Shown piece after piece: positions 25,070 through 33,582 of a stretch of DNA of 64,000 bases. How positions within the stretch are numbered: position 1 is the stretch's first letter; every line of letters begins with the position of its first letter. Below the pieces are notes generated by a model. It was given only the letters and a program-made list of their open reading frames with translations, searched no databases and was not told the origin of the DNA. Origin of the DNA: Arthrobacter sp. Soc17.1.1.1 (GTDB lineage: Bacteria > Actinomycetota > Actinomycetes > Actinomycetales > Micrococcaceae); NCBI RefSeq assembly GCF_036867195.1, contig NZ_JBAJII010000001.1, positions 1,736,001 through 1,800,000 on the forward strand, written 5' to 3'. The translations under genes were made by a program, and so were the position numbers.

Positions 25070-25557
25070 TAGGTTCTGGTGCCATTCCCTTCTGGTGGAG
25101 CGGCGAGCGCGACAGAGGGCGCGTCGCTCGCGGTGACGGCAGCGCTCGCGGTGGTGGCGTCGTTGGCCAGCTCGAGGAGGACGTCGGCGTGGCAGGGCTG
25201 GTCGAGAGGGCACCAGCACGCGAGATCCTTACCGGCAAGCGCGGCGCGCACGTTCTGCTTGATCCGCCCGTCCCATACGCCGAGGTCGTCGTGGCGGATC
25301 TTTGGGTCGACGGTGTCCAAGCTGACCCGCTCGATCAGGTCGGAGTACATCGCGACCGCTTCAGTGCGCCGCTCCCTGAGGTTCTCTTCGCGGTTGGTCG
25401 AGCAGACCAGGTGCTTGCCGTCCGGCTCCACCCACATGAACCCGCCTTCTCGCTTGACGGCATAGGGGTTGCCCCAGCGCGAGCCTCGGCCGACGTATAC
25501 GGCGCCAGCGGGCATGCGCCAGCCCTTCGTGCGCTTTCGTTGAATACGGCTAGGCAT
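25069..25557 (-). CDS. DUF4326 protein
   Basis: A 162-residue protein from ATG at 25557. It has the DUF4326 signature: YVGRGSRWGNPYAV, a middle acidic helix and the metal-like cluster ACWCPLDQPCHADVLLELAN. This family is common in phages; the conserved Cys/His suggest an enzyme, but its reaction is not known to me. It overlaps the upstream stop by eight bases; downstream stop and start share bases (TAATG). Confidence 0.85.
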   Translation of the reverse strand: MPSRIQRKRTKGWRMPAGAVYVGRGSRWGNPYAVKREGGFMWVEPDGKHLVCSTNREENLRERRTEAVAMYSDLIERVSLDTVDPKIRHDDLGVWDGRIKQNVRAALAGKDLACWCPLDQPCHADVLLELANDATTASAAVTASDAPSVALAAPPEGNGTRT

Positions 25558-26050
25558 TGGATGCCTCGTATCCCCGCATGCGCTCGAGGTAGGCCTCGTG
25601 GAAGCGGCGGTTGTAGTCGTCGTGGCAGGACCGGCAGAGGTAGATGAAGTCGCCGATGGCGAGCTGGCCCTGGTCCTCGGCCACGGTGTCCTTGTGCACG
25701 CCCGTTTGGGCGAGCTCGTGAGGGTGGTTGACGCACCAACGCTCCCAATCCCGGTTGGCCTCGACGCGGGTAACAGCCTGCGCGCCACGTCCCGGGCTGT
25801 CCTGGTACTGGAAGCGCATGCCCTCTACGCCGTACTCGGTGCGGATGGGGACCTTGCGGCAGTAGGTATGGGTGACGTCGTACCCGCGGAGCTCGGACCT
25901 GTCGAGCCAGTCGCCGCACTGGTATGCAACGAACAGGTCCACGTCCTCGAACGGGACGTGCCCGACGAGGTGCACGCCGAGGAAGTCTCCCTCGTCTATC
26001 TCTCGAATCTCAATGAACTCCGGCGAGTCATACAGACGAGGCGTGGTCAC
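25550..26050 (-). CDS. Phage protein with HNH-like Cys/His cluster
   Basis: A 166-residue protein. The second half contains WCVNHPHELAQTGVHKDTVA and then YLCRSCHDDYNRRFHEAYLE, which looks like the C-terminal half of an HNH-type zinc site, although a clear catalytic DH pair is not seen. Possibly a degenerate or divergent HNH protein. It overlaps neighbours by four to eight bases. Confidence 0.65.
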   Translation of the reverse strand: MTTPRLYDSPEFIEIREIDEGDFLGVHLVGHVPFEDVDLFVAYQCGDWLDRSELRGYDVTHTYCRKVPIRTEYGVEGMRFQYQDSPGRGAQAVTRVEANRDWERWCVNHPHELAQTGVHKDTVAEDQGQLAIGDFIYLCRSCHDDYNRRFHEAYLERMRGYEASNA

Positions 26051-26367
26051 AGGACCGCTCCTGCCTGGTCGCCCCAGTTAGTATCCGAAGGCTCGTCGGT
26101 GAGGGCTGCCATGATCTCCGGCGTCCGTGCGAGGACCTCCTCGCATGCGGCTTCCCAGCCAAGGATGAACATGGGGTCGCCGTTCACCCTGTCGGTCATG
26201 TTGGGGAGGACCAAGAGCGCGCGAATCCGTTCCGCAGCCTGCGCCACGTTCGCCCGGTGGATGCTCTGCTCGGCTTCGGTTCTGTCCAGGGCGTCGGCTG
26301 CCCGGGTGAGCAGGCTGTAATCCTCGGACTCCTGGGCTGCTGCGCGCAGCTCGTCCTGGAGGCTCAT
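26047..26367 (-). CDS. Small early protein, member of a local helical family
   Basis: A 106-residue protein starting MSLQDELRAAAQESEDYSLL. The segment ADALDRTEAEQSIHRANVAQ recalls the DAEQGIHRVKVDD and DAARGIRRVRADD segments of the genes at 27081 and 27401. Mainly helical; unknown function. Coupled by overlaps on both sides. Confidence 0.65.
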   Translation of the reverse strand: MSLQDELRAAAQESEDYSLLTRAADALDRTEAEQSIHRANVAQAAERIRALLVLPNMTDRVNGDPMFILGWEAACEEVLARTPEIMAALTDEPSDTNWGDQAGAVL

Positions 26368-26633
26368 GGCCGGCCCTTGGCGCTGGCGTCTGCGGCGAGC
26401 GCGTAGTCGTTCTGGGTGGTGTCACGGCTGCTGGTGAAGACGTTCGCGATGGAGGTGAATGCGTCGACGAGGACCTGGAAGGGGCCGGGCTGCTTGACCG
26501 CTTCGCCGAGCTGCTGCATGCCTTGGAGCGTCTTCAGGCGGGACGCCGCCTGCCGGGCTTCGGCTTCCTCGCGCTTGAGGGCGCGGAGGTCTTTGAGCGC
26601 TCCGGGGTACTGCTTGCCTGTGAATCGGGACAT
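26364..26633 (-). CDS. Small helical early protein
   Basis: An 89-residue protein from ATG at 26633 (MSRFTGKQYPGALKDLRALK). A charged helix (about 12-40) could be a coiled coil. I do not recognise the family. The stop overlaps the next start. Confidence 0.65.
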   Translation of the reverse strand: MSRFTGKQYPGALKDLRALKREEAEARQAASRLKTLQGMQQLGEAVKQPGPFQVLVDAFTSIANVFTSSRDTTQNDYALAADASAKGRP

Positions 26634-26643
26634 GGTGGTCTCC

Positions 26644-27084
26644 TTAGTTGTCGTGCCGCTGTGCGGCATCGTGATGCGGGAGAGTCGCGAAGCGTTCGAC
26701 GACTACCGAGCGGAGACACTCTTCGCGCTGGATCGGAATCCATCGCGGGTCCCCGCTCTTCCTGCCTCGAACTTCGGACTCGGCTTCTTGAAAAACCTGC
26801 CGGAACAGTTCCGCTGCCAGCTCTACGTCGCTGAATCGTTTGGCGTGGGAGTGGTGCTCGGGCACCGGAGCGGCAGTGGCCGCGAGGCGGTCGATCTCGG
26901 CGACGAGGGCCGGGATCGGGCTCTCCGCTGACCACCCGCACTTCGAGCAGTAGAGGCTCGTGTGCGTGTGCTGGTACGGGCACTCGCCCACCCGAACCGC
27001 GTACGCCCTGGCGGCGGCCAGCTGCTGCGCCGTCAGCGCATCCGATTCGGCGCCGTGGAAGGTCGCCTCCACCTTGCCGCTCAT
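26644..27084 (-). CDS. Early protein with CxxC zinc site
   Basis: A 146-residue protein starting MSGKVEATFHGAESDALTAQ. CPYQHTHTSLYCSKCGW suggests a C/H zinc knuckle in the first third; the rest is helical. Unknown function; start overlaps the upstream stop (ATGAGC). Confidence 0.65.
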   Translation of the reverse strand: MSGKVEATFHGAESDALTAQQLAAARAYAVRVGECPYQHTHTSLYCSKCGWSAESPIPALVAEIDRLAATAAPVPEHHSHAKRFSDVELAAELFRQVFQEAESEVRGRKSGDPRWIPIQREECLRSVVVERFATLPHHDAAQRHDN

Positions 27085-27404
27085 GCGCTGGCCATTGTCA
27101 GTGCAGTGAGAGCCATGCGAGCGTCATCGATCAGGCGATTACGGCCTTCGGGTGCGAGGGACTCCCACTTGTACTGCGGCTGCAGCGTCCCTAGTGCTCT
27201 CTGCCTCCATAGTTCGCGGGCAACTCGCTCGATCGCAGCGTCGTCTACCTTGACCCGGTGAATGCCTTGTTCGGCGTCGTAGGTGTCTGCTGCGATGAGT
27301 GCGGCTCGGGCTCGTGGTTCCCACCGGTGGGCGAGGTAGTTGGTGGTGGCAGTGGGGGCGCTGGCGTGAAGGGCACGCGCTGCGGCTTCGTTCCTAGTGC
27401 TCAT
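27081..27404 (-). CDS. Early helical protein, paralogue of the upstream gene
   Basis: A 107-residue protein from ATG at 27404. It shares its order of segments with the gene at 27401-27751: RARAALIAADTYDAEQGIHR, then VDDAAIERVARELW, then a C-terminal ALTAL. The two look like a tandem duplication. The central zinc knuckle of the neighbour is missing here. Confidence 0.68.
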   Translation of the reverse strand: MSTRNEAAARALHASAPTATTNYLAHRWEPRARAALIAADTYDAEQGIHRVKVDDAAIERVARELWRQRALGTLQPQYKWESLAPEGRNRLIDDARMALTALTMASA

Positions 27405-27751
27405 CGGGTGCCTCCCGTGAGTACGGCGAGCGCGGCGCGTGCGTAGCGGGTGGTGATGGTTTGGCAGTCGGGGCAGGCGTCCCAGCCGCTTTCGTAGTCG
27501 CACTGGCCGCAGTAGGCGCCTTCGCCGGCGATGGCGCGGGCCATGCGTTCGACGGAGGCGTCGTCGGCGCGGACGCGGCGGATGCCGCGGGCTGCGTCGC
27601 TCGTGTCGGCTGCTTCGAGTGCTGCGTTGGCTCGTGCTGCCCAGCGGGGCTCGTAGCCCTTGTACGGGGGAGCTCCGGCTGGTGATGCTGCCTGGAGGGC
27701 TTTGCCGGCGGCGGTGAGGCGCTCGGTGATCTGGATGGTTGGGGCTGGCAT
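27401..27751 (-). CDS. Early helical protein with zinc knuckle
   Basis: A 116-residue protein with RANAALEAADTSDAARGIRR, DDASVERMARAIAGE and a zinc knuckle CGQCDYESGWDACPDC inserted before the final helix. Paralogous to the next gene downstream. Function unknown; overlaps both neighbours. Confidence 0.68.
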   Translation of the reverse strand: MPAPTIQITERLTAAGKALQAASPAGAPPYKGYEPRWAARANAALEAADTSDAARGIRRVRADDASVERMARAIAGEGAYCGQCDYESGWDACPDCQTITTRYARAALAVLTGGTR

Positions 27752-27954
27752 CAGTTGCGTCCCTCCGCCCGGATCAGGTGCCCGCGGAGCATCTCTTGCT
27801 CGCGTGCGTTGGAGATGGCGGCCGCGGCGATGAGGAGCACGACGGCCGTCAGAAGGAGCTGGAGCCAGTTCGCCGGGAACCAGATGATCAGGATGATCAG
27901 GGCGGCGACAGTGAGCACGAGCGCGTACTGGGTGAACTGAAGTCCACGCTTCAT
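27751..27954 (-). CDS. Small two-helix membrane protein
   Basis: A 67-residue protein from ATG at 27954, overlapping the clamp-like gene's stop (ATGA). Two hydrophobic helices, about 10-27 and 29-48, are separated by a short turn around Pro. Unknown role in an early operon; superinfection exclusion proteins can look like this, but nothing proves it. Confidence 0.65.
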   Translation of the reverse strand: MKRGLQFTQYALVLTVAALIILIIWFPANWLQLLLTAVVLLIAAAAISNAREQEMLRGHLIRAEGRN

Positions 27955-29006
27955 TCGGACTCTCCGATCAGGTTGAGGGCGTCTTGGAGCTTCTCTGGTG
28001 GGAAGAGGACGGCACGGGCCTTGGTGCCTTCGGCCGGTCCGACGAGGCCGAGGGTTTCGAGGCGGTCCATGATGCTGCCGGCCTTCGCAAAGCCGATGCG
28101 GAGCTTGCGCTGCAGCATGCTCGTGGATCCGAACTGGGTGGTGACGATCAGTTCGACGGCCTGGCGCTGCAGGGCCTCGTCGCCGCCGATGCTGTTGATG
28201 GCCTGCTGGAGGTACTCGAGCGCGCGCTCTTCCTCCTGCTTGTCCGTGGCCGTCTTCCCGCCAGCGGCGCGGAGCCTGTCCTCCTCGGCGGCAGTGTGCT
28301 CGCGGGAGAACTCCTGCAGGCGGTTGTACCAGTCCTTCCGCCACTCGTTCAGCTCGATCGCTAGGTCCGAGTCGTCCTCGGCGGCAACGGGCATCAGTAG
28401 GCCCATGAACGCCGGCCCGCAGGACACGAGCATGGACTTCCGGGAACCAGTCGGCTCGAGGATCAGCGGCTTGCCGTACGTACTCGTCGCCGCGATGAAG
28501 AGCTTGACCAGGGAACCGCTCGTCGCAAGGCGCGCAGGCATCTGCACCGTCGACTGAAGGGTCTGACGCATCAGCAGCGGGATGTTCGGGAACGGCTCGC
28601 CCACGTGGGTGCGCGGCACTGCGTAGTGCTTGCCCGGGAACAGGCCCGCGACGTCGGTGAACAGGATCTCCTTCTCCCGCACCTCGATGCGCAGGGCATC
28701 CCCGATTTCGCCCTCCGGGTTCGACTTCGACCGGAAGAGCATCATGACCTCCCGAACGACGTCGGGCGTCAGGTCGAACTGGTCATCCTCGTAGGACCCC
28801 GTCAGCCCGGAGTGCTCCCACACCGAGGCGATCGACATGCCCACCGTGTACCGGTTGGTCGCCGTCACATACAGGTTGTGCTCGTTCACCGTGAAGTGAA
28901 CGCGGTGCGTGGACACGATGTCCGCGCTCTTCTCCGCATGAGGCGCGCACGACTGCATCGCCTGGCGGAAGTCCATCGTGTTGACGTCGATGACCATCGG
29001 GCTCAC
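27951..29006 (-). CDS. Sliding-clamp-like protein fused to an FtsK-gamma winged helix
   Basis: A 351-residue protein. Residues 1-205 read like a divergent Dna[21 protein letters not shown], then [25 protein letters not shown] and finally FMGLLMPV, which lines up with the clamp's typical C-terminal MPM/MPV. A coiled charged linker (about 210-280) follows. Residues 283-351 match the FtsK gamma domain ([20 protein letters not shown], then [20 protein letters not shown]). In FtsK this domain reads polar KOPS sites. There is no translocase motor. The pairing suggests a clamp-like protein steered to specific DNA sites during phage replication. Confidence 0.78.
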   Translation of the reverse strand: MSPMVIDVNTMDFRQAMQSCAPHAEKSADIVSTHRVHFTVNEHNLYVTATNRYTVGMSIASVWEHSGLTGSYEDDQFDLTPDVVREVMMLFRSKSNPEGEIGDALRIEVREKEILFTDVAGLFPGKHYAVPRTHVGEPFPNIPLLMRQTLQSTVQMPARLATSGSLVKLFIAATSTYGKPLILEPTGSRKSMLVSCGPAFMGLLMPVAAEDDSDLAIELNEWRKDWYNRLQEFSREHTAAEEDRLRAAGGKTATDKQEEERALEYLQQAINSIGGDEALQRQAVELIVTTQFGSTSMLQRKLRIGFAKAGSIMDRLETLGLVGPAEGTKARAVLFPPEKLQDALNLIGESE

Positions 29007-30043
29007 TGAGCACCCTCCTTGCGGAGCCGGGTGCCCTCGCTGCGGAGCTCTGCGCCCGCGGGGTCGAGCCGGTCCGCGAAGCGTCGCAGCATTTTGGGCA
29101 GCGCGGCGCTGAGGTGGCGCTCTTCGAGGATGCGTGCCGTGTGGTCGAGCTGCCAGGCGTCGACCTCATCCGAGGTGATGTCGCCAAAGGGGCGGAGCGG
29201 GAGCAGCTCGTCGGTGCCGGCGTCCTCAATGACAAGTGCGACGAGGTCCGTCCAGTCGATGGCCTCGACCGCTCCCTCGACCGTCGATTCGAGGCTCGTG
29301 ATCAGTTCGGCGAACTTCGACAGGAAGGGGTCGAGTGCCTTCGTCAGGTCCTCGTGCTCGACCTCGGTCAGCTCCTCGTCGCGGGCCTTGAGCTTCGCGA
29401 GCGCGGAGCGGAGGGGCTCGGGGTCGGAGTAGTCGGCGGATCCGGTGAGGGGGGAGAGCCCGGCTGGCATGCGGGCCGCTTCGTCCTGGTGGGCGGCGAG
29501 CGCCTTCGCGCAGTCATGCTGGTTGCCAGAGGTGCCATGAACGCGGCCGTACTGGTTGATTTCGTCGTCGTCCACGCCGCCGTTGCGGGCATAGATCACG
29601 GCGATCTCACAGATGGCCAGCTCGTAGCCCCAGCCCTCCAGCTCGAACTCCTCGCCGCCGGCGGCGTGGAAGCGCTGAAGGCGCGATCGGAGCCACTCCG
29701 GGAGAGCGTCCTCGCGCTTCTGCCAGTCCTCACGGTTCTCGGCAAGACGCTCGCGCTTCTCCTGGTCCCACTTCGCCCGCCGGTCAGCGTCCGCCTGCGC
29801 GAAGTGCTCATCCGAGCGGTGGAAGATCCAACTGTCCGAGTCCGGGAGGCGTAGCCCGCCGATCCAGTTGAAGCCGTACATCTCCCGCACGACCTGCCGA
29901 CCCTCGGCGTAGTGGTAGGAGTCAACGGGGGACAGCATCGTCCAGCCGTCGCTCATCTTCAGGGTCGCGCCGTCACCGTGGTGCGTCACCTTCTCGATGG
30001 TGACGAGCTTCTCGTGGCGGTCGGTGAAAGTCTCGGTGGTCAT
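29003..30043 (-). CDS. Large early protein of unknown function
   Basis: A 346-residue acidic protein starting [20 protein letters not shown]. The first ~75 residues look like a beta domain ([18 protein letters not shown]) and the rest is largely helical with [20 protein letters not shown]. It overlaps the clamp-like gene by four bases, so the two are probably made together and may work in the same process. No enzymatic motif seen. Confidence 0.72.
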   Translation of the reverse strand: MTTETFTDRHEKLVTIEKVTHHGDGATLKMSDGWTMLSPVDSYHYAEGRQVVREMYGFNWIGGLRLPDSDSWIFHRSDEHFAQADADRRAKWDQEKRERLAENREDWQKREDALPEWLRSRLQRFHAAGGEEFELEGWGYELAICEIAVIYARNGGVDDDEINQYGRVHGTSGNQHDCAKALAAHQDEAARMPAGLSPLTGSADYSDPEPLRSALAKLKARDEELTEVEHEDLTKALDPFLSKFAELITSLESTVEGAVEAIDWTDLVALVIEDAGTDELLPLRPFGDITSDEVDAWQLDHTARILEERHLSAALPKMLRRFADRLDPAGAELRSEGTRLRKEGAQ

Positions 30044-30144
30044 AGCTTGCTCTCCTGTGGGTGCTGTCTGCGGATGTGGTCCTGCACGAGGGAGGACACG
30101 GGATGTCTGAAGGGGCAGTAGGGGCAGAGGTTCGGGTCAGGCAT
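30040..30144 (-). CDS. Tiny C2H2 zinc-finger-like protein
   Basis: A 34-residue protein from ATG at 30144: CPYC near the start and H...H in VQDHIRRQH, a single C2H2 finger. It is locked between neighbours by overlaps (ATGCCTGA upstream, CTATGA downstream), which supports real translation despite the length. Probably binds DNA or another phage protein. Confidence 0.55.
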   Translation of the reverse strand: MPDPNLCPYCPFRHPVSSLVQDHIRRQHPQESKL

Positions 30145-30298
30145 CGGGCCTCGCCTCGGACTCCGTCCGCCGCCACCCGGCAGCGGTGAGGTGCTGCGCG
30201 AGACCGACGGAGGATCGCGTGGGCTCGTCCGTGCAGCTGATGCGCCACTGCTCGTCCTGCCACTGCTGAATGTCTGCGGCGAGTTCCTCGGCCGTCAT
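30137..30298 (-). CDS. Small early protein
   Basis: A 53-residue protein starting MTAEELAADIQQWQDEQWRI. The start overlaps the upstream stop (ATGA) and its stop overlaps the zinc-finger gene. Helical and acidic; function unknown. Confidence 0.58.
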   Translation of the reverse strand: MTAEELAADIQQWQDEQWRISCTDEPTRSSVGLAQHLTAAGWRRTESEARPDA

Positions 30299-30621
30299 CG
30301 CATGCCGCTCCACTGACGCCGAGCGCCTGGAACGCTCTTCGCTGGGCCCGTGTTGCGGTGCTTGCGCAGGTGCAGCGCCCGCTCACGGGGGTCGGTGGGG
30401 ACGGGCTCGGGCACGAGGCCGGCGGTGCGAAGCCACTTGCCGACGTCGGCCAGCTGGCCGTAGGTGATGCCGAGCGGGGTGCCGGCGAGCGTCACCTGCT
30501 CATTTCGTCGGTGGCAGGTGCATGCACACGCCGTCGGCTTGTCCAGGTGCTCGTCCCAGGCTGCTTCGTTGCACTTGTGGTGGTTGGAGTCCCGGCAATC
30601 GGGGGAGAGGATGGCAGTCAT
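30295..30621 (-). CDS. Cys/His-rich early protein
   Basis: A 108-residue protein from ATG at 30621. An N-terminal cluster CRDSNHHKCNEAAWDEHLD followed by ACACTCH could bind zinc. The C-terminal half (ITYGQLADVGKWLRTAGLVP) resembles a winged-helix or Lsr2-like DNA-binding end. Function unknown. Confidence 0.65.
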   Translation of the reverse strand: MTAILSPDCRDSNHHKCNEAAWDEHLDKPTACACTCHRRNEQVTLAGTPLGITYGQLADVGKWLRTAGLVPEPVPTDPRERALHLRKHRNTGPAKSVPGARRQWSGMR

Positions 30622-31127
30622 CGGCTGGCCTCCGCCCGGTAAGGCGACTGCACGCGGTGCGGCCCGATCTTGCTGGCAACAGTGATCCAGTTGTCCACGG
30701 TTCCCACGCCTAGCCCGAGGTCGAAGGCGAGCTGCTTCTCGATGTTCGCGCCAGGGCTTCGCTCCCAACCAGGCAGGAGTGCGATTGCGTCGGCTTCGAG
30801 GAGCTGCCCCAAGCCTGCCCGCATGTAGCCCTGCCACGAGGACTGCTCAGGGTTGCGGGCCGGATTGAGCGTCCGGTATCCGGCGTCCTGCAGCTGCTTC
30901 TCGGCGGCGTGGAATGCGGGGTAGTTGAAGTCAGGCAGACCAGTCATTGGGCCAGCGATGTAGACCGCCATCAGGGTGTCAGGGGCGCCTGCTGGCAGAG
31001 CCGGGGCCGGGGCGCCCTCCCGCGTCACGAGGGGAGGCGTGGACCGTCCGCCCATGATCGCGCCGACGAGCAGGCAGGCAAGGAAAAGGTAGGCAAGGAT
31101 CGCGGCCGTGAGCTCGAGGGCGTTCAT
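30618..31127 (-). CDS. Membrane-anchored DUF4406 (nucleoside deoxyribosyltransferase-like) protein
   Basis: A 169-residue protein from ATG at 31127. Residues about 5-30 form a transmembrane helix (ELTAAILAYLFLACLLVGAI). Residues about 60-145 match DUF4406: MAVYIAGPMTGLPDFNYPAF, then a helix, AIALLPGWERSPGANIEKQL. This is the Rossmann-like fold of nucleoside 2-deoxyribosyltransferases and related base/sugar-binding proteins. Phage DUF4406 proteins are usually soluble, so the anchor is unusual. Substrate unknown. Confidence 0.82.
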   Translation of the reverse strand: MNALELTAAILAYLFLACLLVGAIMGGRSTPPLVTREGAPAPALPAGAPDTLMAVYIAGPMTGLPDFNYPAFHAAEKQLQDAGYRTLNPARNPEQSSWQGYMRAGLGQLLEADAIALLPGWERSPGANIEKQLAFDLGLGVGTVDNWITVASKIGPHRVQSPYRAEASR

Positions 31128-31549
31128 CGGGTCCCCTTCCGGTGCAGGACCCACTTCGTCCCTGCGGAGGCGATCGTCGACTTCGAGATCGTCTCGCCCA
31201 GGCGGTGGTAGGTCATGACCCTGCGCGGGTACAGGCCGCCGTCGTCCTTGATGTCCTCGACGACCCGGAGAGCCGGGTTGAAGCTGTTCGTCGGGTAGAC
31301 GACGTCGCCCTTGCCCATGTCTCCGACGCGGATCCTGCCGTGGTCCGCGAGCGCGGGGCGGGTGGACCAGAAGGTTTCGGCTGCGATGGAGTACTGGCGG
31401 GGCTGGCCGTCGAGGTCGTACTCGAAGAGGTAGTGCTTGAGGCCGTTGACGAGGGCGGGGCCCTGCAGCTTCAGCTTGGGGACGCCTTCGAGGCCGTGGG
31501 CTTGCCAGGCCTTCCCGATGGGGATCTGTGGTTCTGGTTCCGCGGTCAT
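31124..31549 (-). CDS. Early protein of unknown function
   Basis: A 141-residue protein starting MTAEPEPQIPIGKAWQAHGL. Beta-rich with several aromatic residues, ending in basic WVLHRKGTR. The stop overlaps the next start. No family recognised. Confidence 0.68.
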   Translation of the reverse strand: MTAEPEPQIPIGKAWQAHGLEGVPKLKLQGPALVNGLKHYLFEYDLDGQPRQYSIAAETFWSTRPALADHGRIRVGDMGKGDVVYPTNSFNPALRVVEDIKDDGGLYPRRVMTYHRLGETISKSTIASAGTKWVLHRKGTR

Positions 31550-31698
31550 GGTGTCGTCCTCGCTTCCTGGGTTTTGTTCGAGTGGATTGCGTCTGGCAGG
31601 TCGAGTGGTGGGTTGGACCAGTCGCAGAAGGAGCAGCCGGGCCCGCCGCAGAGGTGTGGGGCGGCGACGCGGGGGACTGGTGGGAGGTTTTCGCTCAC
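31546..31698 (-). CDS. Tiny Cys-rich protein coupled to the methyltransferase
   Basis: A 50-residue protein from GTG at 31698 that overlaps the methyltransferase stop (GTGA). HLCGGPGCSFCDWSNPPLDL gives three cysteines, possibly one metal knuckle. Overlap on both sides supports expression. Confidence 0.55.
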   Translation of the reverse strand: MSENLPPVPRVAAPHLCGGPGCSFCDWSNPPLDLPDAIHSNKTQEARTTP

Positions 31699-33332
31699 GC
31701 GGCTACCCCCAGCGATTCGGCAGCGCAGGCGATGAGGTCGCGGGCGGCGGGAGGGGTCACGGCGTTGCCGGACATCTTGACCTGCTCGCGCTTGTTGCCG
31801 AGCATCTTGTACTCCGCAGGGAACGCCATGCCGCGCTTGATCTCGTGGGGCTCGAGCATCCGGAACAGGCAGTCCTCGACGTCGGGCACTTTCCACTCGG
31901 TGAGGGCGTGGTGCGTGCCGTTAGCTGCGAAAGTGTCCAGGGGCTCGGCGACGTCCTTCGGGGCGTTGGTGCCGCGCAGCGTGGTGATCATCGCGAAGCG
32001 GTCTCGGGTGCTCAGCGTGTCGATCGGGTGCCCGACGGACTTCATGCCGCCGTTGCCGTAGTAGGACATGAGCAGGCCCGTCTCGTTGCGGGTGGTCATG
32101 GTGCGCATTGCCGCGCGGACGCTGGCCGCGCTCTTGCCCTCGCGGCCCTCAACCGGGATCAGGAGGGACTGGTGGCCAGCCGTGGTCAGGGTGCGCATGA
32201 CCTCGGTGGCCGGCGTCGTCATCTCGGCGCCGCCCGTGTTGTTCCGCATCAGCAGGGCACGGGTGTACGACGTCGTCTGCGTGCGGAACGGGTCCTCTGT
32301 GCCGGAGATGACCGGGGCGCCGCGTACCGCGTCCACGACGAGGCCCTTCGAGAGCGACGTGTGCAGCGTGCGCAGCGGGTCCGTGTCCGGCCAAATGCGG
32401 TAGTAGTCACCGCCGCGGCGAGGATCGGTCGAGTCGTACTGGTTGCCTGCCGCCTCGAGGTGCATCGCCTGACCGTGGTACTTCCGCAGGCCGGCTTCGA
32501 TGCGGGCGAGTGTCTTGGCCGCGAGGGGCCGTGCCCGGTCACCGATCCGCTCCCCGGCGATCGACCAGTCGATGGCACTGGAGGCTGGCAGCCAGCCTGG
32601 CTCGACGATCTGGTTGCGGCAGGTCGTGTTCGGGCAGCGGTAGTTGTACTGCGCGCGGTAGCGGCCCCAGCGCTCGGCCTTCTTGAATACCTGCATCGCG
32701 TTGACCAGCTGGCCGCACCCGGAGCAGTACGCCTTCGGGCGGAAGTACTTCTCGAAGTCGGGCCGCTGGTTACCCTTGCGCCAGAAGACCACGTACATGC
32801 GATCGCGGGACTGAGGCGCCGGGAGGCCACCGAACTGTGCGTGCATGCTGTTGAGATAGACGATGTGGTGGTCGTAGCCGAGGGACGTCATGGCCATCAG
32901 CCAGGCGTCGAACATGACCCACTTCGCGGCGTCGACGACGTTCTCCGTGATGATGATCTTGTAGCCGTGGTGCTCGGCGAACCGGGGCACGTCCCACATC
33001 GTGGCGCGGGACCGGTCCGCGGCCTCGTCCGGCAGGCTGTCGCCGAAGAGGTCGGGCTGGTTCGTCCCGCGCTTCTTGCCCTTCGCCACCGAGTGGTTCG
33101 TGCACTCCGGGGAGGCCCAGAGGATGTCGGAGCTGGCGACGTAGCGAGGATCGACCTGGGAGACGTCAGCGCAGAGGTGCGCGGCGTCCTGGTGATTGCT
33201 GTTGTGGGTATCGATGGCGAGCTGCCAGTGGTTCATGGCGCTCTTGACGGTGACGCCCGGGACCTCGGTGGCCCCGGTGCTGGAGCCGCCGGCGCCGCAG
33301 AACATGTCTGTCAGGGTCAGCACTGGGCACAC
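31695..33332 (-). CDS. DNA cytosine-5 methyltransferase
   Basis: A 545-residue enzyme with the ordered m5C methyltransferase motifs: I DMFCGAGGSSTG (9-20), IV with catalytic C77 in ASPECTNHS (a variant of the usual PPC), VI ENV (130-132), VIII QSRDR (174-178) and X GNAVTPPAARDL near the end. A zinc site (CSGCG, CPNTTC) is inserted around 215-255 beside the target region. No partner restriction enzyme is nearby, so it may protect the phage genome from host restriction. The long middle with repeated RTLTT-like segments is the target recognition part. Confidence 0.9.
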   Translation of the reverse strand: MCPVLTLTDMFCGAGGSSTGATEVPGVTVKSAMNHWQLAIDTHNSNHQDAAHLCADVSQVDPRYVASSDILWASPECTNHSVAKGKKRGTNQPDLFGDSLPDEAADRSRATMWDVPRFAEHHGYKIIITENVVDAAKWVMFDAWLMAMTSLGYDHHIVYLNSMHAQFGGLPAPQSRDRMYVVFWRKGNQRPDFEKYFRPKAYCSGCGQLVNAMQVFKKAERWGRYRAQYNYRCPNTTCRNQIVEPGWLPASSAIDWSIAGERIGDRARPLAAKTLARIEAGLRKYHGQAMHLEAAGNQYDSTDPRRGGDYYRIWPDTDPLRTLHTSLSKGLVVDAVRGAPVISGTEDPFRTQTTSYTRALLMRNNTGGAEMTTPATEVMRTLTTAGHQSLLIPVEGREGKSAASVRAAMRTMTTRNETGLLMSYYGNGGMKSVGHPIDTLSTRDRFAMITTLRGTNAPKDVAEPLDTFAANGTHHALTEWKVPDVEDCLFRMLEPHEIKRGMAFPAEYKMLGNKREQVKMSGNAVTPPAARDLIACAAESLGVAA

Positions 33333-33387
33333 GCTCCCGTCAGGTGAAGCTGGATCATGGTGGGTTCCGTTCGAAGAAAGTGGGGGG

Positions 33388-33582
33388 CTACTTGGCGTAC
33401 TCGCGCCAGCGGGTGCCGAGTGGGTGGATGCGCTGGCGGCGGCGTCGCTCGAGGTACTTGATGAAGCCCGGCATGACGGTGGCTAGCCGATTGAGCTCGG
33501 CCGGGGAGATCGTCTCGTTCTCGGCCTGCAGCTTGAGCCGCGCCATCGTGACCAGGCGCTGGCTGCCGTCGGGGGCCATCAT
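33388..33582 (-). CDS. Small basic early protein
   Basis: A 64-residue protein whose ATG-ATG start (33582) overlaps the upstream TGA. AELNRLATVMPGFIKYLERR then RRQRIHPLGTRW; basic and helical, maybe nucleic-acid binding. Function unknown. Confidence 0.6.
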   Translation of the reverse strand: MMAPDGSQRLVTMARLKLQAENETISPAELNRLATVMPGFIKYLERRRRQRIHPLGTRWREYAK

